Source: Agrococcus sp. SGAir0287 (GTDB lineage: Bacteria > Actinomycetota > Actinomycetes > Actinomycetales > Microbacteriaceae). Taken from it: a DNA stretch of 64,000 nt. Made by a program: the position numbers and the translations under genes. The notes beneath the pieces were generated by a model. It did no database searches, was not told the origin of the DNA, and saw only the letters and a list, made by a program, of their open reading frames with translations. The stretch lies in NCBI RefSeq assembly GCF_005484985.1, contig NZ_CP027942.1, forward strand, positions 2,728,001 to 2,792,000. Direction: 5' to 3'. Positions 1-9,176 of the stretch are shown in pieces (the stretch's first letter is position 1; each line of letters opens with the position of its first letter).

Positions 1-77
1 CGAAGTCCCGACTCCGACGCGGACGGCCACAGGCCGAGCCTGACGCGCACGCGTCGCCCCCGAGGGGGTGAGGACGA

Positions 78-1493
78 GTGATCGAGGCGGTGCTCACGCT
101 GCTGGTGGGCGTGCTGCTGACGTTGGCGATCATCGCCGCGTGCGGCTTCTTCGTGGCGCAGGAGTTCGCCTACATGTCCGTCGACCGGTCGCGCATCGCG
201 GCCGGCGTCGCCGCGGGCGACGCGCAGGCGAAGCGCGTGCAGGCGATCACGAAGCGCACGTCGTTCATGCTGTCGGGCGCGCAGCTCGGCATCACGGTGA
301 CGGGCCTGCTCATCGGCTACGTCGCCGAGCCGCTCATCGGCCAGTCGCTCGGCACGCTGCTCGGCGGCGTCGGCATCGACCCGGCCGTCAGCGTGCTCGT
401 CGGCACGACCCTCGCGCTCATCGTCGCGACGGTCGTGACGATGATCTTCGGCGAGCTGTTCCCGAAGAACTACGCGATCGCGAACCCCGAGCCGCTCGCC
501 CGCGCGCTCGCCGTGCCGACCCGCATCTACCTGCTGGCGTTCGGCTGGCTCATCACGATCTTCGACCACGCCGCGAACGCGCTCCTGCGCCTCGTGCGCA
601 TCGAGCCGCTGGAGGACGTGGATGCGTCCGCGACCGCCCGCGACCTCGAGGCGATCGTCGAGGAGTCGCGCGAGAGCGGGCACCTGCCCGCCGACGTGTC
701 GCTCATGATCGACCGCATCCTCGACTTCCCCGAGCGCGACGTCGAGCACGCGATGGTGCCGCGCAGTCGCGTGGACGCCGTCGCGCCGGAGTCGACGATC
801 GGCGAGGTGCGCGCGCTCATGGCCGTCGCGCATACGCGGTACCCGATCGTCGATGAGCACGACTCCCCCGTGGGCGTCGTGCACCTCGTCGACGTGCTGC
901 GCTCCCAGGCGCCGGACACGGCGCCCGTGACGGAGATCATGCGGGAGGCCGTCGTGCTGCCCGCGACGATGCTGCTGCCGCTCGCCCTCGACCGCATGCA
1001 GCGGTCGCGCAACGAGCTCGCGTGCGTCGTCGACGAGCACGGCTCGTTCGACGGCATCCTCACGATCGAGGACCTGACCGAGGAGGTCGTGGGCGAGCTG
1101 GCCGACGAGCACGACGTCGACGAGGCCGAGGTCGTCGCCGAGGGCGACCACGCGTGGGTCGTGCCGGGCGACGTGCACGTCGACGAGGTCGAGCGCCTCA
1201 TCGGCCACGACCTGCCCGAGGGCGACGAGGAGACGATCGCCGGCGTCGCGATCCGCGTGCACGGCGACCTGCCCGCGGCCGGCGAGGTCGTGCGCGTGGA
1301 CCTGCCGGAGGATGCGGGCGAGCGGGTCGAGGGCATCCTCATCGACCGCTGGCTCGAGGTCGAGGTCGTCGCCGTCGAGCGGCACGTGCCGTCGCAGGTC
1401 GTGCTGCGGCTCGTCGAGCTCGATCGCGAGGCGACCGCCGCGGAGGCGGATGCCGACGACGCGTCGACCACGGACGAGGAGGTGGTCCGATGA
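78..1493 (+). CDS. CNNM/hemolysin-family membrane protein (DUF21-CBS-CorC_HlyC)
   Basis: A 471-residue membrane protein. An N-terminal DUF21 region has hydrophobic helices at about residues 1-28, 65-90 and 95-130 and carries the typical GELFPKN segment. Two CBS-type repeats follow at about 205-330 (HTRYPIVDEH and ACVVDEHGSFDG), then a CorC_HlyC domain at about 345-435. Family members are linked to magnesium/cobalt efflux or membrane integrity rather than true haemolysis. The start is GTG behind a GAGGGGGTGAGG ribosome site. The stop overlaps the start of the next family member (ATGA), so the two are translationally coupled and may work as a heteromeric pair. The family is clear; the transported ion cannot be read from the sequence. 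Confidence 0.95.
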   Translation: MIEAVLTLLVGVLLTLAIIAACGFFVAQEFAYMSVDRSRIAAGVAAGDAQAKRVQAITKRTSFMLSGAQLGITVTGLLIGYVAEPLIGQSLGTLLGGVGIDPAVSVLVGTTLALIVATVVTMIFGELFPKNYAIANPEPLARALAVPTRIYLLAFGWLITIFDHAANALLRLVRIEPLEDVDASATARDLEAIVEESRESGHLPADVSLMIDRILDFPERDVEHAMVPRSRVDAVAPESTIGEVRALMAVAHTRYPIVDEHDSPVGVVHLVDVLRSQAPDTAPVTEIMREAVVLPATMLLPLALDRMQRSRNELACVVDEHGSFDGILTIEDLTEEVVGELADEHDVDEAEVVAEGDHAWVVPGDVHVDEVERLIGHDLPEGDEETIAGVAIRVHGDLPAAGEVVRVDLPEDAGERVEGILIDRWLEVEVVAVERHVPSQVVLRLVELDREATAAEADADDASTTDEEVVR

Positions 1494-2491
1494 GCTGGTG
1501 GCTCGTCACGATCATCACGACGCTGCTCATCGTCGCGAGCGCGTTCTTCGTCATCGTCGAGTTCGCGCTGCTCGCCGTGCGCAGGCACCGCCTCGAGGCG
1601 GACGCCCCGCGCAGCGCGTCGGCCCGCGCCGCCCTCCGCGGCGTCAACGAGCTCACGATCATGATGGCGTTCGCCCAGCTGGGCATCACGGCGTGCACCT
1701 TCCTGCTCGGCGCGATCACGAAGCCGGCGATCGACTACGCGCTCGCGCCCGTGCTCGAGGACTGGGGGCTGCCGACGTGGCTCGCCGGCGTCGTCGCGTT
1801 CATGGTCGCGCTCATCGTCGTCACGTTCCTCCACCTCGTGGTGGGCGAGATGGCGCCGAAGTCGTGGGCGATCGCGCACCCCGAGACCGCGGCGAAGGCC
1901 ACGGGCATCCCGGCGCGCGCGCTCGCCTGGCTGCTGCGGCCGTTCCTCGTCTGGATCAACCAGATCGCGAACCGCCTCGTCGCGGCGTCGGGCGTCGAGC
2001 CGGTCGAGAAGGCCGCGGCCGGCGGGCAGGACGTCGACACGATCCGCGAGCTCGTCGCGCACTCGAAGGCGGCCGGCACGCTCGAGTCGCAGTACTCCGA
2101 GCCGATCGCGAAGGCGCTCGACCTCGTGACGCTCACAATCGGCGACGTCGTGCGCACCGGCGGGGTGCCGACAGCCGTGCCAGCGACGGCGACCGCCGCC
2201 GACGTGCAGGCGGCCACCGCCGCGACCGGGCACATGCGCGTGCTCGTCGGCGCGGGTGCGGCGGCGCAGGTCGTGCACGTGCGCGACACGCTGCTCGTCG
2301 ACGGCGCGACCCCGGTCGCGACGCTCGCGCGCGACGCGTTCGCGGTGACGGCGAATGCGTCGGTCGCCGACGTGCTCGGCCGGATGCGGCGCGAGCACGT
2401 GCAGCTCGCGACGGTCGTCGCGGGCGACGAGCTCGTGGGCGTCGTGACGCTCGACGACCTGCTGCGCGAGGTGCTCCCCGGTCCGGCGTAG
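1490..2491 (+). CDS. Second CNNM/hemolysin-family membrane protein (DUF21-CBS)
   Basis: A 333-residue paralogue of the preceding gene. ATG is chosen because it overlaps the upstream stop by four bases and sits behind GAGGAGGTGG; the frame is open further upstream, but that part reads as low-complexity Arg-rich shadow. A DUF21 region with about four hydrophobic helices (residues 1-25, 55-80, 90-125 and around 140) contains GEMAPKSWAIAHPE. A CBS pair follows at about 190-330. Unlike its partner it stops after the CBS domains and has no CorC_HlyC domain. Such long/short gene pairs are common in actinobacteria. Confidence 0.93.
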   Translation: MSWWLVTIITTLLIVASAFFVIVEFALLAVRRHRLEADAPRSASARAALRGVNELTIMMAFAQLGITACTFLLGAITKPAIDYALAPVLEDWGLPTWLAGVVAFMVALIVVTFLHLVVGEMAPKSWAIAHPETAAKATGIPARALAWLLRPFLVWINQIANRLVAASGVEPVEKAAAGGQDVDTIRELVAHSKAAGTLESQYSEPIAKALDLVTLTIGDVVRTGGVPTAVPATATAADVQAATAATGHMRVLVGAGAAAQVVHVRDTLLVDGATPVATLARDAFAVTANASVADVLGRMRREHVQLATVVAGDELVGVVTLDDLLREVLPGPA

Positions 2492-2524
2492 CCCGTCCCC
2501 GCATGACCCACGCCCCACGAGAGG

Positions 2525-2568
2525 GAGGTTCTCGGCCGGATGTGACCTCACATCCGGCCGAGAACCTC
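2525..2568. repeat. 44-bp perfect palindrome, dispersed repeat copy A
   Basis: Two perfect 21-base arms around a two-base centre; the arm core is TCTCGGCCGGATGTGA. Related copies lie at 11203-11247 and 19492-19535. This copy lies between convergent genes, so it may act as a bidirectional terminator, but it has no T-run. Confidence 0.85.
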
Positions 2569-2594
2569 ACTTCTGTGGCCGCGGGTGCAGGGTC

Positions 2595-2636
2595 GAGGCC
2601 CGCCCGCCACCGCTGACCCGGTGGCGGGCGGGCCTC
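2595..2636. terminator. Strong GC hairpin between convergent genes
   Basis: A perfect 17-base inverted repeat (arm GAGGCCCGCCCGCCACC) with an 8-base loop, 12 bases before the stop of the convergent ATPase gene. It has no T-tract, as is usual for terminators in high-GC actinobacteria. Termination is inferred from position and stem strength. Confidence 0.65.
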
Positions 2637-2648
2637 GCCGCGCCGGCC

Positions 2649-4343
2649 TCAGACGGCGGCGGCCTCCGCCTCCAGGCCGCGGGCGACGGCGGCCTGCCGG
2701 CGCTCTCGGCTCCAGGCGGATGCGGGATCCGCGGGCGGCACGGCCGCGATGAGCGCGCGCGTGTAGTCGTGCTGCGGATCGCGCAGCACGCCCGCGACGG
2801 GTCCGTGCTCGACGACGACGCCGCGCCGCATGACGGCGACGTCGTCGGCCACCTCGGCGACGACCGACAGGTCGTGCGTGATGAAGAGGTACGTGAGCCC
2901 GAGCCGCTCCTGCAGGTCGCGCATGAGCTCGAGCACCTGCGCCTGCACCGACACGTCGAGCGCCGACACGGGCTCGTCGGCGACGACGAGCCGCGGCCGC
3001 AGCACGAGCGCGCGGGCGATGCCCACGCGCTGTCGCTGGCCGCCCGAGAACTCGTGCGGGAACCGCTCGGCGTGCGCGGCCGTCAGCCCCACGAGCTCGA
3101 GGGACTCGACGACGCGATCGCGCCGCTCGGATGCGGTGAGCGGCGTGTGCGTGGCGAGCGGCTCGGCGAGCGAGGCGCCGACCTTCCAGCGCGGGTCGAG
3201 CGAGGCGTAGGTGTCCTGGAAGACGATCTGCGCCTCGCGCCGCCATGCGCGCAGCTCGGCGGGCGGCAGCGCGAGCACGTCGCGGCCGTCGAAGCGCACG
3301 GATCCGCTCGTCGGCTCGACGAGGCGCAGGGCGGCGCGCCCCATGGTCGTCTTGCCCGAGCCGGACTCGCCGACGATCGCCATCGTCGAGCCCGCGCGCA
3401 CCGACAGGTCGACGCCGTCGACCGCCGCGACGGTGCGGCGCCGCGCGCCGCGACCCGTGCGGAACTCGACCCGCAGGTCCGAGACCTCCAGCAGCGGGGT
3501 CGCCGCCGGCTCGTCCGCGGCCACCGCGAGCCGCTCCCGCAGCCGTGCGGCGCCGATCGCCTGGGGTCGCACCTCCAGCAGCTGCCGCGTGTACGGGTGC
3601 TGCGGATCGGCGAACAGCCGCTCGACGCCCGCGGTCTCGACGACGGCGCCGTGCCGCATGACGGCGACGCGGTCGCACGTCTGCGCGACGACGCCGAGGT
3701 CGTGGGTGATGAGCAGCACGGCGGTGCCGTGGCTGCGCTGCAGCTCGACCATGAGGTCGAGGATCTGCGCCTGCGTCGTGACGTCGAGCGCCGTCGTCGG
3801 CTCGTCGGCGATGAGCAGCCGCGGCTCGCACGACATCGCCATCGCGATCATCGCCCGCTGCCGCATGCCGCCGGAGAGCTGGAAGGGATGGCTCGCCATG
3901 ATGCGCTCGGGCTCGCGGATGCCGACGGTCTCGAGCAGCTCGAGCCCGCGCCGCCACGCGTCGCCGCGCCGCATGCGGCGGTGCGTGCGCAGCGGCTCCG
4001 TGATCTGGTCGCCGATCGTCGTGACGGGGTTCAGCGCCGTCATCGGCTCCTGGAAGATCGTGCCGATCCGCCCGCCGCGCACGCGCCGCAGCTGCCTGGA
4101 AGTCATGGCGGTGACGTCGTCGCCGTCGAAGAGGATGCGGCCGGAGGCGAGCCGCGCCGCCGGCGTCGGCAGCATGCGCAGGATCGACATCGCCGTCATG
4201 CTCTTGCCGCTGCCGGACTCGCCGACGAGGCCGAGCATCTCGCCCTCGCCGATCGCGAGGTCGACGCCGGCCACGGGCACGGCGACGCCGTCGCTCGTGG
4301 GGATCTCGACCCGCAGGTCCTCGATCGACAGCAGCGAGGTCAC
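2649..4343 (-). CDS. Fused dipeptide ABC transporter ATPase (DppD-DppF type)
   Basis: A 564-residue protein with two complete ABC ATPase domains in one chain. The first (about 1-260) has Walker A GESGSGKS, signature LSGGMRQRAMIA and Walker B LLIADEPTTALD. The second (about 275-540) has GESGSGKTTMGR, FSGGQRQRVGIA and LVVADEPVSALD. Each is followed by the oligopeptide-type C-terminal extension (QHPYTRQLL and QHDYTRALI). It energises the two permeases encoded further upstream in the same operon and is the last gene of it. It overlaps the DUF1177 gene stop by four bases. The fusion resembles GsiA-type proteins; both halves look catalytically intact. Confidence 0.96.
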   Translation of the reverse strand: MTSLLSIEDLRVEIPTSDGVAVPVAGVDLAIGEGEMLGLVGESGSGKSMTAMSILRMLPTPAARLASGRILFDGDDVTAMTSRQLRRVRGGRIGTIFQEPMTALNPVTTIGDQITEPLRTHRRMRRGDAWRRGLELLETVGIREPERIMASHPFQLSGGMRQRAMIAMAMSCEPRLLIADEPTTALDVTTQAQILDLMVELQRSHGTAVLLITHDLGVVAQTCDRVAVMRHGAVVETAGVERLFADPQHPYTRQLLEVRPQAIGAARLRERLAVAADEPAATPLLEVSDLRVEFRTGRGARRRTVAAVDGVDLSVRAGSTMAIVGESGSGKTTMGRAALRLVEPTSGSVRFDGRDVLALPPAELRAWRREAQIVFQDTYASLDPRWKVGASLAEPLATHTPLTASERRDRVVESLELVGLTAAHAERFPHEFSGGQRQRVGIARALVLRPRLVVADEPVSALDVSVQAQVLELMRDLQERLGLTYLFITHDLSVVAEVADDVAVMRRGVVVEHGPVAGVLRDPQHDYTRALIAAVPPADPASAWSRERRQAAVARGLEAEAAAV

Positions 4344-5293
4344 GGCGTCGTCACGACCTCGCGGCCGAGCGTCTGGAAGCGCTCGTTGCCGCCGTAGAGG
4401 GCGGTCATGCGCTCGAACTCGTCCTCGTCGTGGAAGGCGATGCGGCCCGCGCCGAAGCCCTTCGCGACCTCGAGCGCGAAGCGCGCCGCCGCCGCGATGT
4501 CGGTCTCATGGCTCGCGCCCGTCGCGCATCCCGCGACCGGCGTCACCGTCGTGAGCGCGAGGCCGACGACGGGCGCGTGCGTCGCGACGGCCGGCTGCAG
4601 GATCGAGTTGAGGTGGTGCAGGCCGTTGCCGTAGGGCGTGATGTCCTGCTGCGCGAGCGGCAGCACGCGCGCCGGCTCGCCCGTCACCGTCTCGACGACC
4701 TCGACGAGGTCGGGCGCGGGGCGCAGGATGTAGCCCTGGCGGACGGTCGGCGACAGGGCGATGCCGCGGTGGTTGAGGATGCGGTTGCCCTTCGTGGTGT
4801 CGATCGAGACGATCGCATCCATCGTGCTCGACACCTCCATCGCGTTCATCGTCGCGATGTCGACCGCCGACGACATGAACGGCACGGGGTCGTGCGGCTC
4901 GGTGGGCGCGTCGGGGTCGACGTGCGTCGAGACGACGACGTCGCCGGGCAGCCGGTCGCCGAGCGACGCCATGTGGAGCAGCTTCGCCGCCGCCGCGAGC
5001 GCCGCGACGGCCCCGTCGGCGTCGCTCACCATGCCGATGAGCTCGGGCCGCGCGCCCACGCCGCCGAGGCGACCGACGATGCCGAGGGTGGGGGCGGATC
5101 CGCCCGACGAGCGCCCGTCGGTGCCGGGGATCGTGACGCGCACGAAGTCGGTGGCGAGCGCGCCCTCCTCGGCGACCTCGACCTCGATCGACGCATCTGC
5201 GGGGGCGAGCGCGCGGAGGTGCTCGGCGATGCGCTCGCCGGATGCGGCGGGCGAGTCGATGAGCTCGATGAGCTGGAGCACGTGGTGCAGCAT
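4340..5293 (-). CDS. DUF1177 family protein
   Basis: A 317-residue protein recognised as DUF1177 from features such as LGIVGRLGGVGARPELIGMV, STHVDPDAP, FMSSAVDIATMN and HLNSILQPA. No signal peptide or membrane span is seen, so it is probably cytoplasmic. The biochemical function of the family is not known to me. It sits between an M20 amidohydrolase (22 bases upstream) and the transporter ATPase (4-base overlap), so it is surely co-transcribed with a peptide importer. Conserved His, Asp and Glu residues (THVDPD, HETD, FHDEDEFE) would fit a metal-dependent hydrolase or racemase acting on the imported compound, but that is only inference. Confidence 0.85.
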   Translation of the reverse strand: MLHHVLQLIELIDSPAASGERIAEHLRALAPADASIEVEVAEEGALATDFVRVTIPGTDGRSSGGSAPTLGIVGRLGGVGARPELIGMVSDADGAVAALAAAAKLLHMASLGDRLPGDVVVSTHVDPDAPTEPHDPVPFMSSAVDIATMNAMEVSSTMDAIVSIDTTKGNRILNHRGIALSPTVRQGYILRPAPDLVEVVETVTGEPARVLPLAQQDITPYGNGLHHLNSILQPAVATHAPVVGLALTTVTPVAGCATGASHETDIAAAARFALEVAKGFGAGRIAFHDEDEFERMTALYGGNERFQTLGREVVTTP

Positions 5294-5315
5294 GGGGTCC
5301 TCTTCTTCAGACGTG

Positions 5316-6599
5316 TCAGCCCTCGGCGACGCCGAGGTACCGCAGGGTGGTGAGCGCGTAGACCTGCGCGGCGAGCACGACGTCGTCGACGGGTGCGCGC
5401 TCGTCGAAGCCGTGGATGGTGGAGAGCTCGGCGGGGCCGTACTGCAGCACGGGGATGCCGTGGCTGCGGAAGGTGCGGGCGTCGGACGACGCCCACTGCA
5501 GCACGCCGTCGGCCTCGGGCTCGCCGAGGTCGCGCAGCGCCTCGACGAGGGTGGCGACGATGGGGTCGGTCGGCAGCGTCCAGTTGGGCTCGCTGCGGAA
5601 TCCGAGGGGCTCGATCGTGCCCTCGATGCCCTCCTCGGCGAGGATCGCGCGGATGGCCGCGTCGACCTCCGCCGCCGACAGGCCGATGGGGATGCGGGTG
5701 TCGATCTCGACGACGGCGCGGTCGGCGACGACGTTCGTCGACGTGCCGCCGTGGATGGTGCCGACGTTGATGGTGACGTGCTCGAAGACCGCGCCGATGC
5801 CGGGGCCGTAGCCCTCGCGCTCGGCGGCGAAGACCTTCGAGCGCTCGATGAGCCCCTGCACCTCGGCGGGCGCGTGGGGCTCGAGGTCCCACAGCCGCTG
5901 CAGCGCGACGACCGCGCGGGCGGCGAGCAGGTTGGCGCTCGTGCCGTGCAGCGGCTGCAGGCTGCCGTGGCCGGGCACGCCGTCGATCGTCAGGCGGAAC
6001 CAGTGGCTGCCCTTCTGCCCGATCGTGGGGTGCGCGCGGTGGGCGGGCTCGGCGATGACGGCGCCCGTGACGCCGGCGAGGGCGCCCTGCTCGAGCATGA
6101 GGTCCGCGCCGCGCCTCCCGCCGGTCTCCTCGTCGCAGACGGCGAGGAAGGTGACGGGGCCGCCGAGCGGCACGCCCAGCTCGGCCATGAGGCAGAAGAC
6201 GAACAGCGCGCCGGCGAGGCCGGCCTTCATGTCGCTCGCCCCGCGACCGCGGAGGTAGCCGTCGACGACGTCGCCCGCGAAGGGCGGGAACGACCAGCGG
6301 GCCGGGTCGCCCACGGGCACGACGTCGTAGTGGCCGGAGAGCGCCAGGTGGCGCTCGCCGGGTGCATCGATCCGCGAGAGCACGTTGACGCGTCCGTCGC
6401 CCGCGTCGTGCACCTCGGCCGGCAGGCCGCGGTCGCGCAGGTAGGCGGCGGTCACCTCCGCGACGGCGGTGCAGTCGCCGTCGGGGTTCTCGCTGGGCGT
6501 GCGGATGAGCAGGCCTGCCAGCTCGAGGAGCTCGTCGGCGCGCTCGGCGATGCGCTCGCGCAGCACGGCGTCCCAGTCGGATCGATGCACCCGGGTCAT
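5316..6599 (-). CDS. M20 family metallohydrolase (ArgE/DapE type)
   Basis: A 427-residue di-zinc amidohydrolase. Metal and catalytic motifs are in order: LSGHYDVVPVGD (metal His, and Asp two residues later), RGASDMKAG (bridging Asp), VCDEETGG (general base Glu and metal Glu), and a late HGFDERAPVDD His. The dimerisation domain lies at about 190-310. The family removes acyl or amino-acid groups from peptides and N-acyl amino acids; the exact substrate cannot be told. It begins four bases after the binding-protein gene stops. Import followed by intracellular hydrolysis is the obvious reading of the operon. Confidence 0.95.
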   Translation of the reverse strand: MTRVHRSDWDAVLRERIAERADELLELAGLLIRTPSENPDGDCTAVAEVTAAYLRDRGLPAEVHDAGDGRVNVLSRIDAPGERHLALSGHYDVVPVGDPARWSFPPFAGDVVDGYLRGRGASDMKAGLAGALFVFCLMAELGVPLGGPVTFLAVCDEETGGRRGADLMLEQGALAGVTGAVIAEPAHRAHPTIGQKGSHWFRLTIDGVPGHGSLQPLHGTSANLLAARAVVALQRLWDLEPHAPAEVQGLIERSKVFAAEREGYGPGIGAVFEHVTINVGTIHGGTSTNVVADRAVVEIDTRIPIGLSAAEVDAAIRAILAEEGIEGTIEPLGFRSEPNWTLPTDPIVATLVEALRDLGEPEADGVLQWASSDARTFRSHGIPVLQYGPAELSTIHGFDERAPVDDVVLAAQVYALTTLRYLGVAEG

Positions 6600-6603
6600 G
6601 CGC

Positions 6604-8172
6604 CTACGCCTCCACGCTCAGCTGCGCGAAGCGCACGATGCCGTCCGGGTACGAGGTGTAGCCCTCGGTGCCCTCGGAGAGGCCGACGACGATGTTGTAC
6701 TCGTAGAGGTACGCCCAGGGCGCGTCGGCGGTGATGAGCGCCTGCATCTGGCCGTAGAGCTCCTCGCGCACCGACTCGTCGGTCTCCTGCGACGCCTGCT
6801 GCCAGAGCGCGTCGACCTCGGGGTTCGAGTAGTTCATGTAGTTCGACGAGGTGTCGGTCGTCATGAGCAGGCCCAGGTGGTACTGCGGGTCGTTCACGAA
6901 CGACGTCCAGCGCGAGATGTACGCCTGCACCTGGCGGGTGTCGAGCGCCTCGAGGAACTGCGGGCGGGCCATGTTCTGGATGTTCATGGTCACGCCGATC
7001 TGGGCGAGCTCGGCCTGGATGAGCACGGCGTCGTCGGCCCAGTCCTGGAAGCCGCCGCCGAGCGTGAAGTCGAACGTGAAGCCGTCCGGGTAGCCGGCCT
7101 CGGCGAGCAGCTCGCGGGCGCGGTCGAGGTCGTGCTCGTAGGCGTAGGTGCTGTCGTCGAAGCCCGCCATCGAGCTCGGCACGGCCGACGTGAGGGGGCT
7201 GGCCTGCCCCTCCATGACGTCGTCGACGAGCTGCTCGTAGGGGATGGCGTACGAGATCGCCTGGCGCACGAGCGGGTCGTCGAACGGTGCGATCTCGTTG
7301 TTCATCGCGAAGAAGAGGATCTTGTTGCTCGCGCGGGAGTCGATGACGACGCCGTCGGTCTCGGCGAGGCCCTCGACGTCGTTCGCGGGGATCTCGGTGG
7401 CGAGGTCGACGTCGCCGCCCGAGAGCAGCTGCACGCGGTTCGCGGGCTCGGCGATGAAGCGCACCGTCACGTCGTCGACGGCGGGCGCTTCGCCCCAGTA
7501 GTCCTCGTTGCGCGTCAGCGTCGCCTCGGTCGCGGGGTCCCACGCCTCGATGACGTACGGGCCGCTGCCCGCCGTGCTCGTGCTGAGCCACTCGGCGCCG
7601 CCCGACTCCTCCACGAGCGCCGTGTCGACGATCGAGAACGAGTACATGGGGAGGATCTGCAGGAAGAGGTGGTTCGGGCCGGTGAGCGAGATGCGCACCG
7701 TGTGCTCGTCGAGCGCCTCGTAGGAGGCGATGCCGGCCATGCCGTAGAGGAAGCTCGCGCTCGCGGAGGCCTCGATGAGCTCGAGGCTGCCGACGACGTC
7801 GGCGGAGGTCAGCGGGTTGCCGCTCTGGAACTCGACGTCGTCGCGCAGCGTGAACGTGTACTCGGTCGCGTCGTCGTTCACCTCCCACGACTCGGCGAGC
7901 ATGGGCTCGATCTCCTGCGTGCGGGCGGTCGCCTCGCCGTCGACGACGTCGACGGCATACGTGACGAGCTGGTCGTACGCGGCGAGCACGAATGTGTCGC
8001 TCGTGACGTCGTTCGCCTCGTACGGGTTCAGCGTCTGGCCACCCTCGGAGTAGGCGGCGACGAGGGACGTGCGCTCGTCGCCCGCGCCCGGGGCGTTGGC
8101 GCTCTGGGCGCAGCCGCCCACGAGCAGGACGGTCATCGCGCTCGCGGCGACCAGGGGGATGGAACGGTGCAT
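6604..8172 (-). CDS. Dipeptide-type ABC transporter substrate-binding lipoprotein (family 5)
   Basis: A 522-residue extracytoplasmic binding protein. ATG is chosen because it lies behind ACCGAGGAGCACC and starts a clear lipoprotein signal: MHRS, a hydrophobic stretch, then the lipobox LVGGC with Cys21. The frame stays open upstream only as shadow. The mature part has family-5 features: a LNPYEANDVTSD segment, EFQSGNPLTSADVVGSLELI in the first lobe, SGPYVIEAW and a C-terminal MTTDTSSNYMNYSNPEVD region. It captures a peptide or similar ligand for the DppB/DppC-like permeases encoded just upstream. Confidence 0.95.
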   Translation of the reverse strand: MHRSIPLVAASAMTVLLVGGCAQSANAPGAGDERTSLVAAYSEGGQTLNPYEANDVTSDTFVLAAYDQLVTYAVDVVDGEATARTQEIEPMLAESWEVNDDATEYTFTLRDDVEFQSGNPLTSADVVGSLELIEASASASFLYGMAGIASYEALDEHTVRISLTGPNHLFLQILPMYSFSIVDTALVEESGGAEWLSTSTAGSGPYVIEAWDPATEATLTRNEDYWGEAPAVDDVTVRFIAEPANRVQLLSGGDVDLATEIPANDVEGLAETDGVVIDSRASNKILFFAMNNEIAPFDDPLVRQAISYAIPYEQLVDDVMEGQASPLTSAVPSSMAGFDDSTYAYEHDLDRARELLAEAGYPDGFTFDFTLGGGFQDWADDAVLIQAELAQIGVTMNIQNMARPQFLEALDTRQVQAYISRWTSFVNDPQYHLGLLMTTDTSSNYMNYSNPEVDALWQQASQETDESVREELYGQMQALITADAPWAYLYEYNIVVGLSEGTEGYTSYPDGIVRFAQLSVEA

Positions 8173-8216
8173 GGTGCTCCTCGGTGGGAAGGGAGGGGAA
8201 GGGGTCGAGGGGTCGG

Positions 8217-9176
8217 TCAGGCCGTGGTGCGCAGCCGCGGGTCGAGCACGTCGCGCAGGGCGTCGCCGACGAGGTTGAAGGCGAGGATCGACGAGGCGAT
8301 GGCGATGCCGGGGAAGACGGTGAGCCACCAGTCGCCGCTGACGATGTAGCCGCGGCCGTCGGAGATCATGACGCCCCACTCGGCGGTCGGCGGCTGCGCG
8401 CCGAGGCCGATGAAGCTGAGGGCGGCCGCGGTGAGGATGGCGGCGCCCATGCCGAGCGCGGCGCGCACGACGATCGGCGCCATGGCGTTCGGCACGATGT
8501 GGCGCAGCAGGATCGTCGCCGGCGCGAGGCCGAGCGCGCGGCCGGCCTCGACGAACTCGCGCTGCTTGAGCGCCATCGTCTGCCCGTACACGATGCGGGC
8601 GAACTCGGGGATGCCGACGATGCCCACCGCGATCATCGCGCTGCCGACGCCGGGGCCGAGGGAGGCGGCGATCGCCATGGCGAGCACGAGCGAGGGGAAC
8701 GCGAGCAGCACGTCCATGACGCGCATGATCGTCGAGCCGACCCATCCGCCGACGTAGCCGGCGATGCCGCCGAGGGGCACGCCGACGAGCATCGACAGGC
8801 CGACGGCGATGAGGCCCGTCCACAGCGACAGCTGCGCGCCGGCGAGCACTCGGGTCAGCACGTCGCGGCCGAAGTTGTCGGTGCCGAACAGATGCTCCGG
8901 GCTCGGCGGCTGCAGCCGCTCCCCCGCGCCCGTCTCGGCGACGCCGTACGGGCTGAGGACGCCGACGAGCAGGGCACCGAGCGACCAGAGCAGGATGACG
9001 GCGATGCCGACGAGCGCGAGGCGGTTCGCGAGCAGCAGACGCAGGGCGCCCTTCGCCGAGCGGCGGGCGGTCGTGGGGGCGAGGTCGGGCGCGGGTGCGG
9101 CGCCGACGGCCGTCGCGGACGCGGTGGCCGTGGAGCGCGTGGCGGTCTCGGCGCTCGTGGTGCTGTCAGGCTGCAT
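8217..9176 (-). CDS. ABC transporter permease, DppC type
   Basis: A 319-residue inner-membrane permease. A Thr/Ala-rich cytoplasmic N-terminus (about 45 residues) is followed by an OppC-type first helix (LALVGIAVILLWSLGALLVG) and the periplasmic HLFGTDNFGRDVL motif. The BPD_transp_1 domain has about five helices, and the EAA-like loop EFVEAGRALGLAPATILLRH contacts the ATPase. It overlaps the DppB-like gene by 11 bases. Length and topology are normal for the family. Confidence 0.96.
   Translation of the reverse strand: MQPDSTTSAETATRSTATASATAVGAAPAPDLAPTTARRSAKGALRLLLANRLALVGIAVILLWSLGALLVGVLSPYGVAETGAGERLQPPSPEHLFGTDNFGRDVLTRVLAGAQLSLWTGLIAVGLSMLVGVPLGGIAGYVGGWVGSTIMRVMDVLLAFPSLVLAMAIAASLGPGVGSAMIAVGIVGIPEFARIVYGQTMALKQREFVEAGRALGLAPATILLRHIVPNAMAPIVVRAALGMGAAILTAAALSFIGLGAQPPTAEWGVMISDGRGYIVSGDWWLTVFPGIAIASSILAFNLVGDALRDVLDPRLRTTA

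Noticed and set aside
527..2551. Long minus-strand open frame of 674 codons opposite the two CNNM genes
   Set aside because: High-GC DNA gives long antisense frames. Its Arg/Glu/His-rich sequence lacks domains, and the plus-strand genes have clear families and ribosome sites.
2769..4397. 542-codon plus-strand frame opposite the fused ATPase
   Set aside because: The ATPase on the minus strand has both complete ABC motif sets; the plus frame has none.
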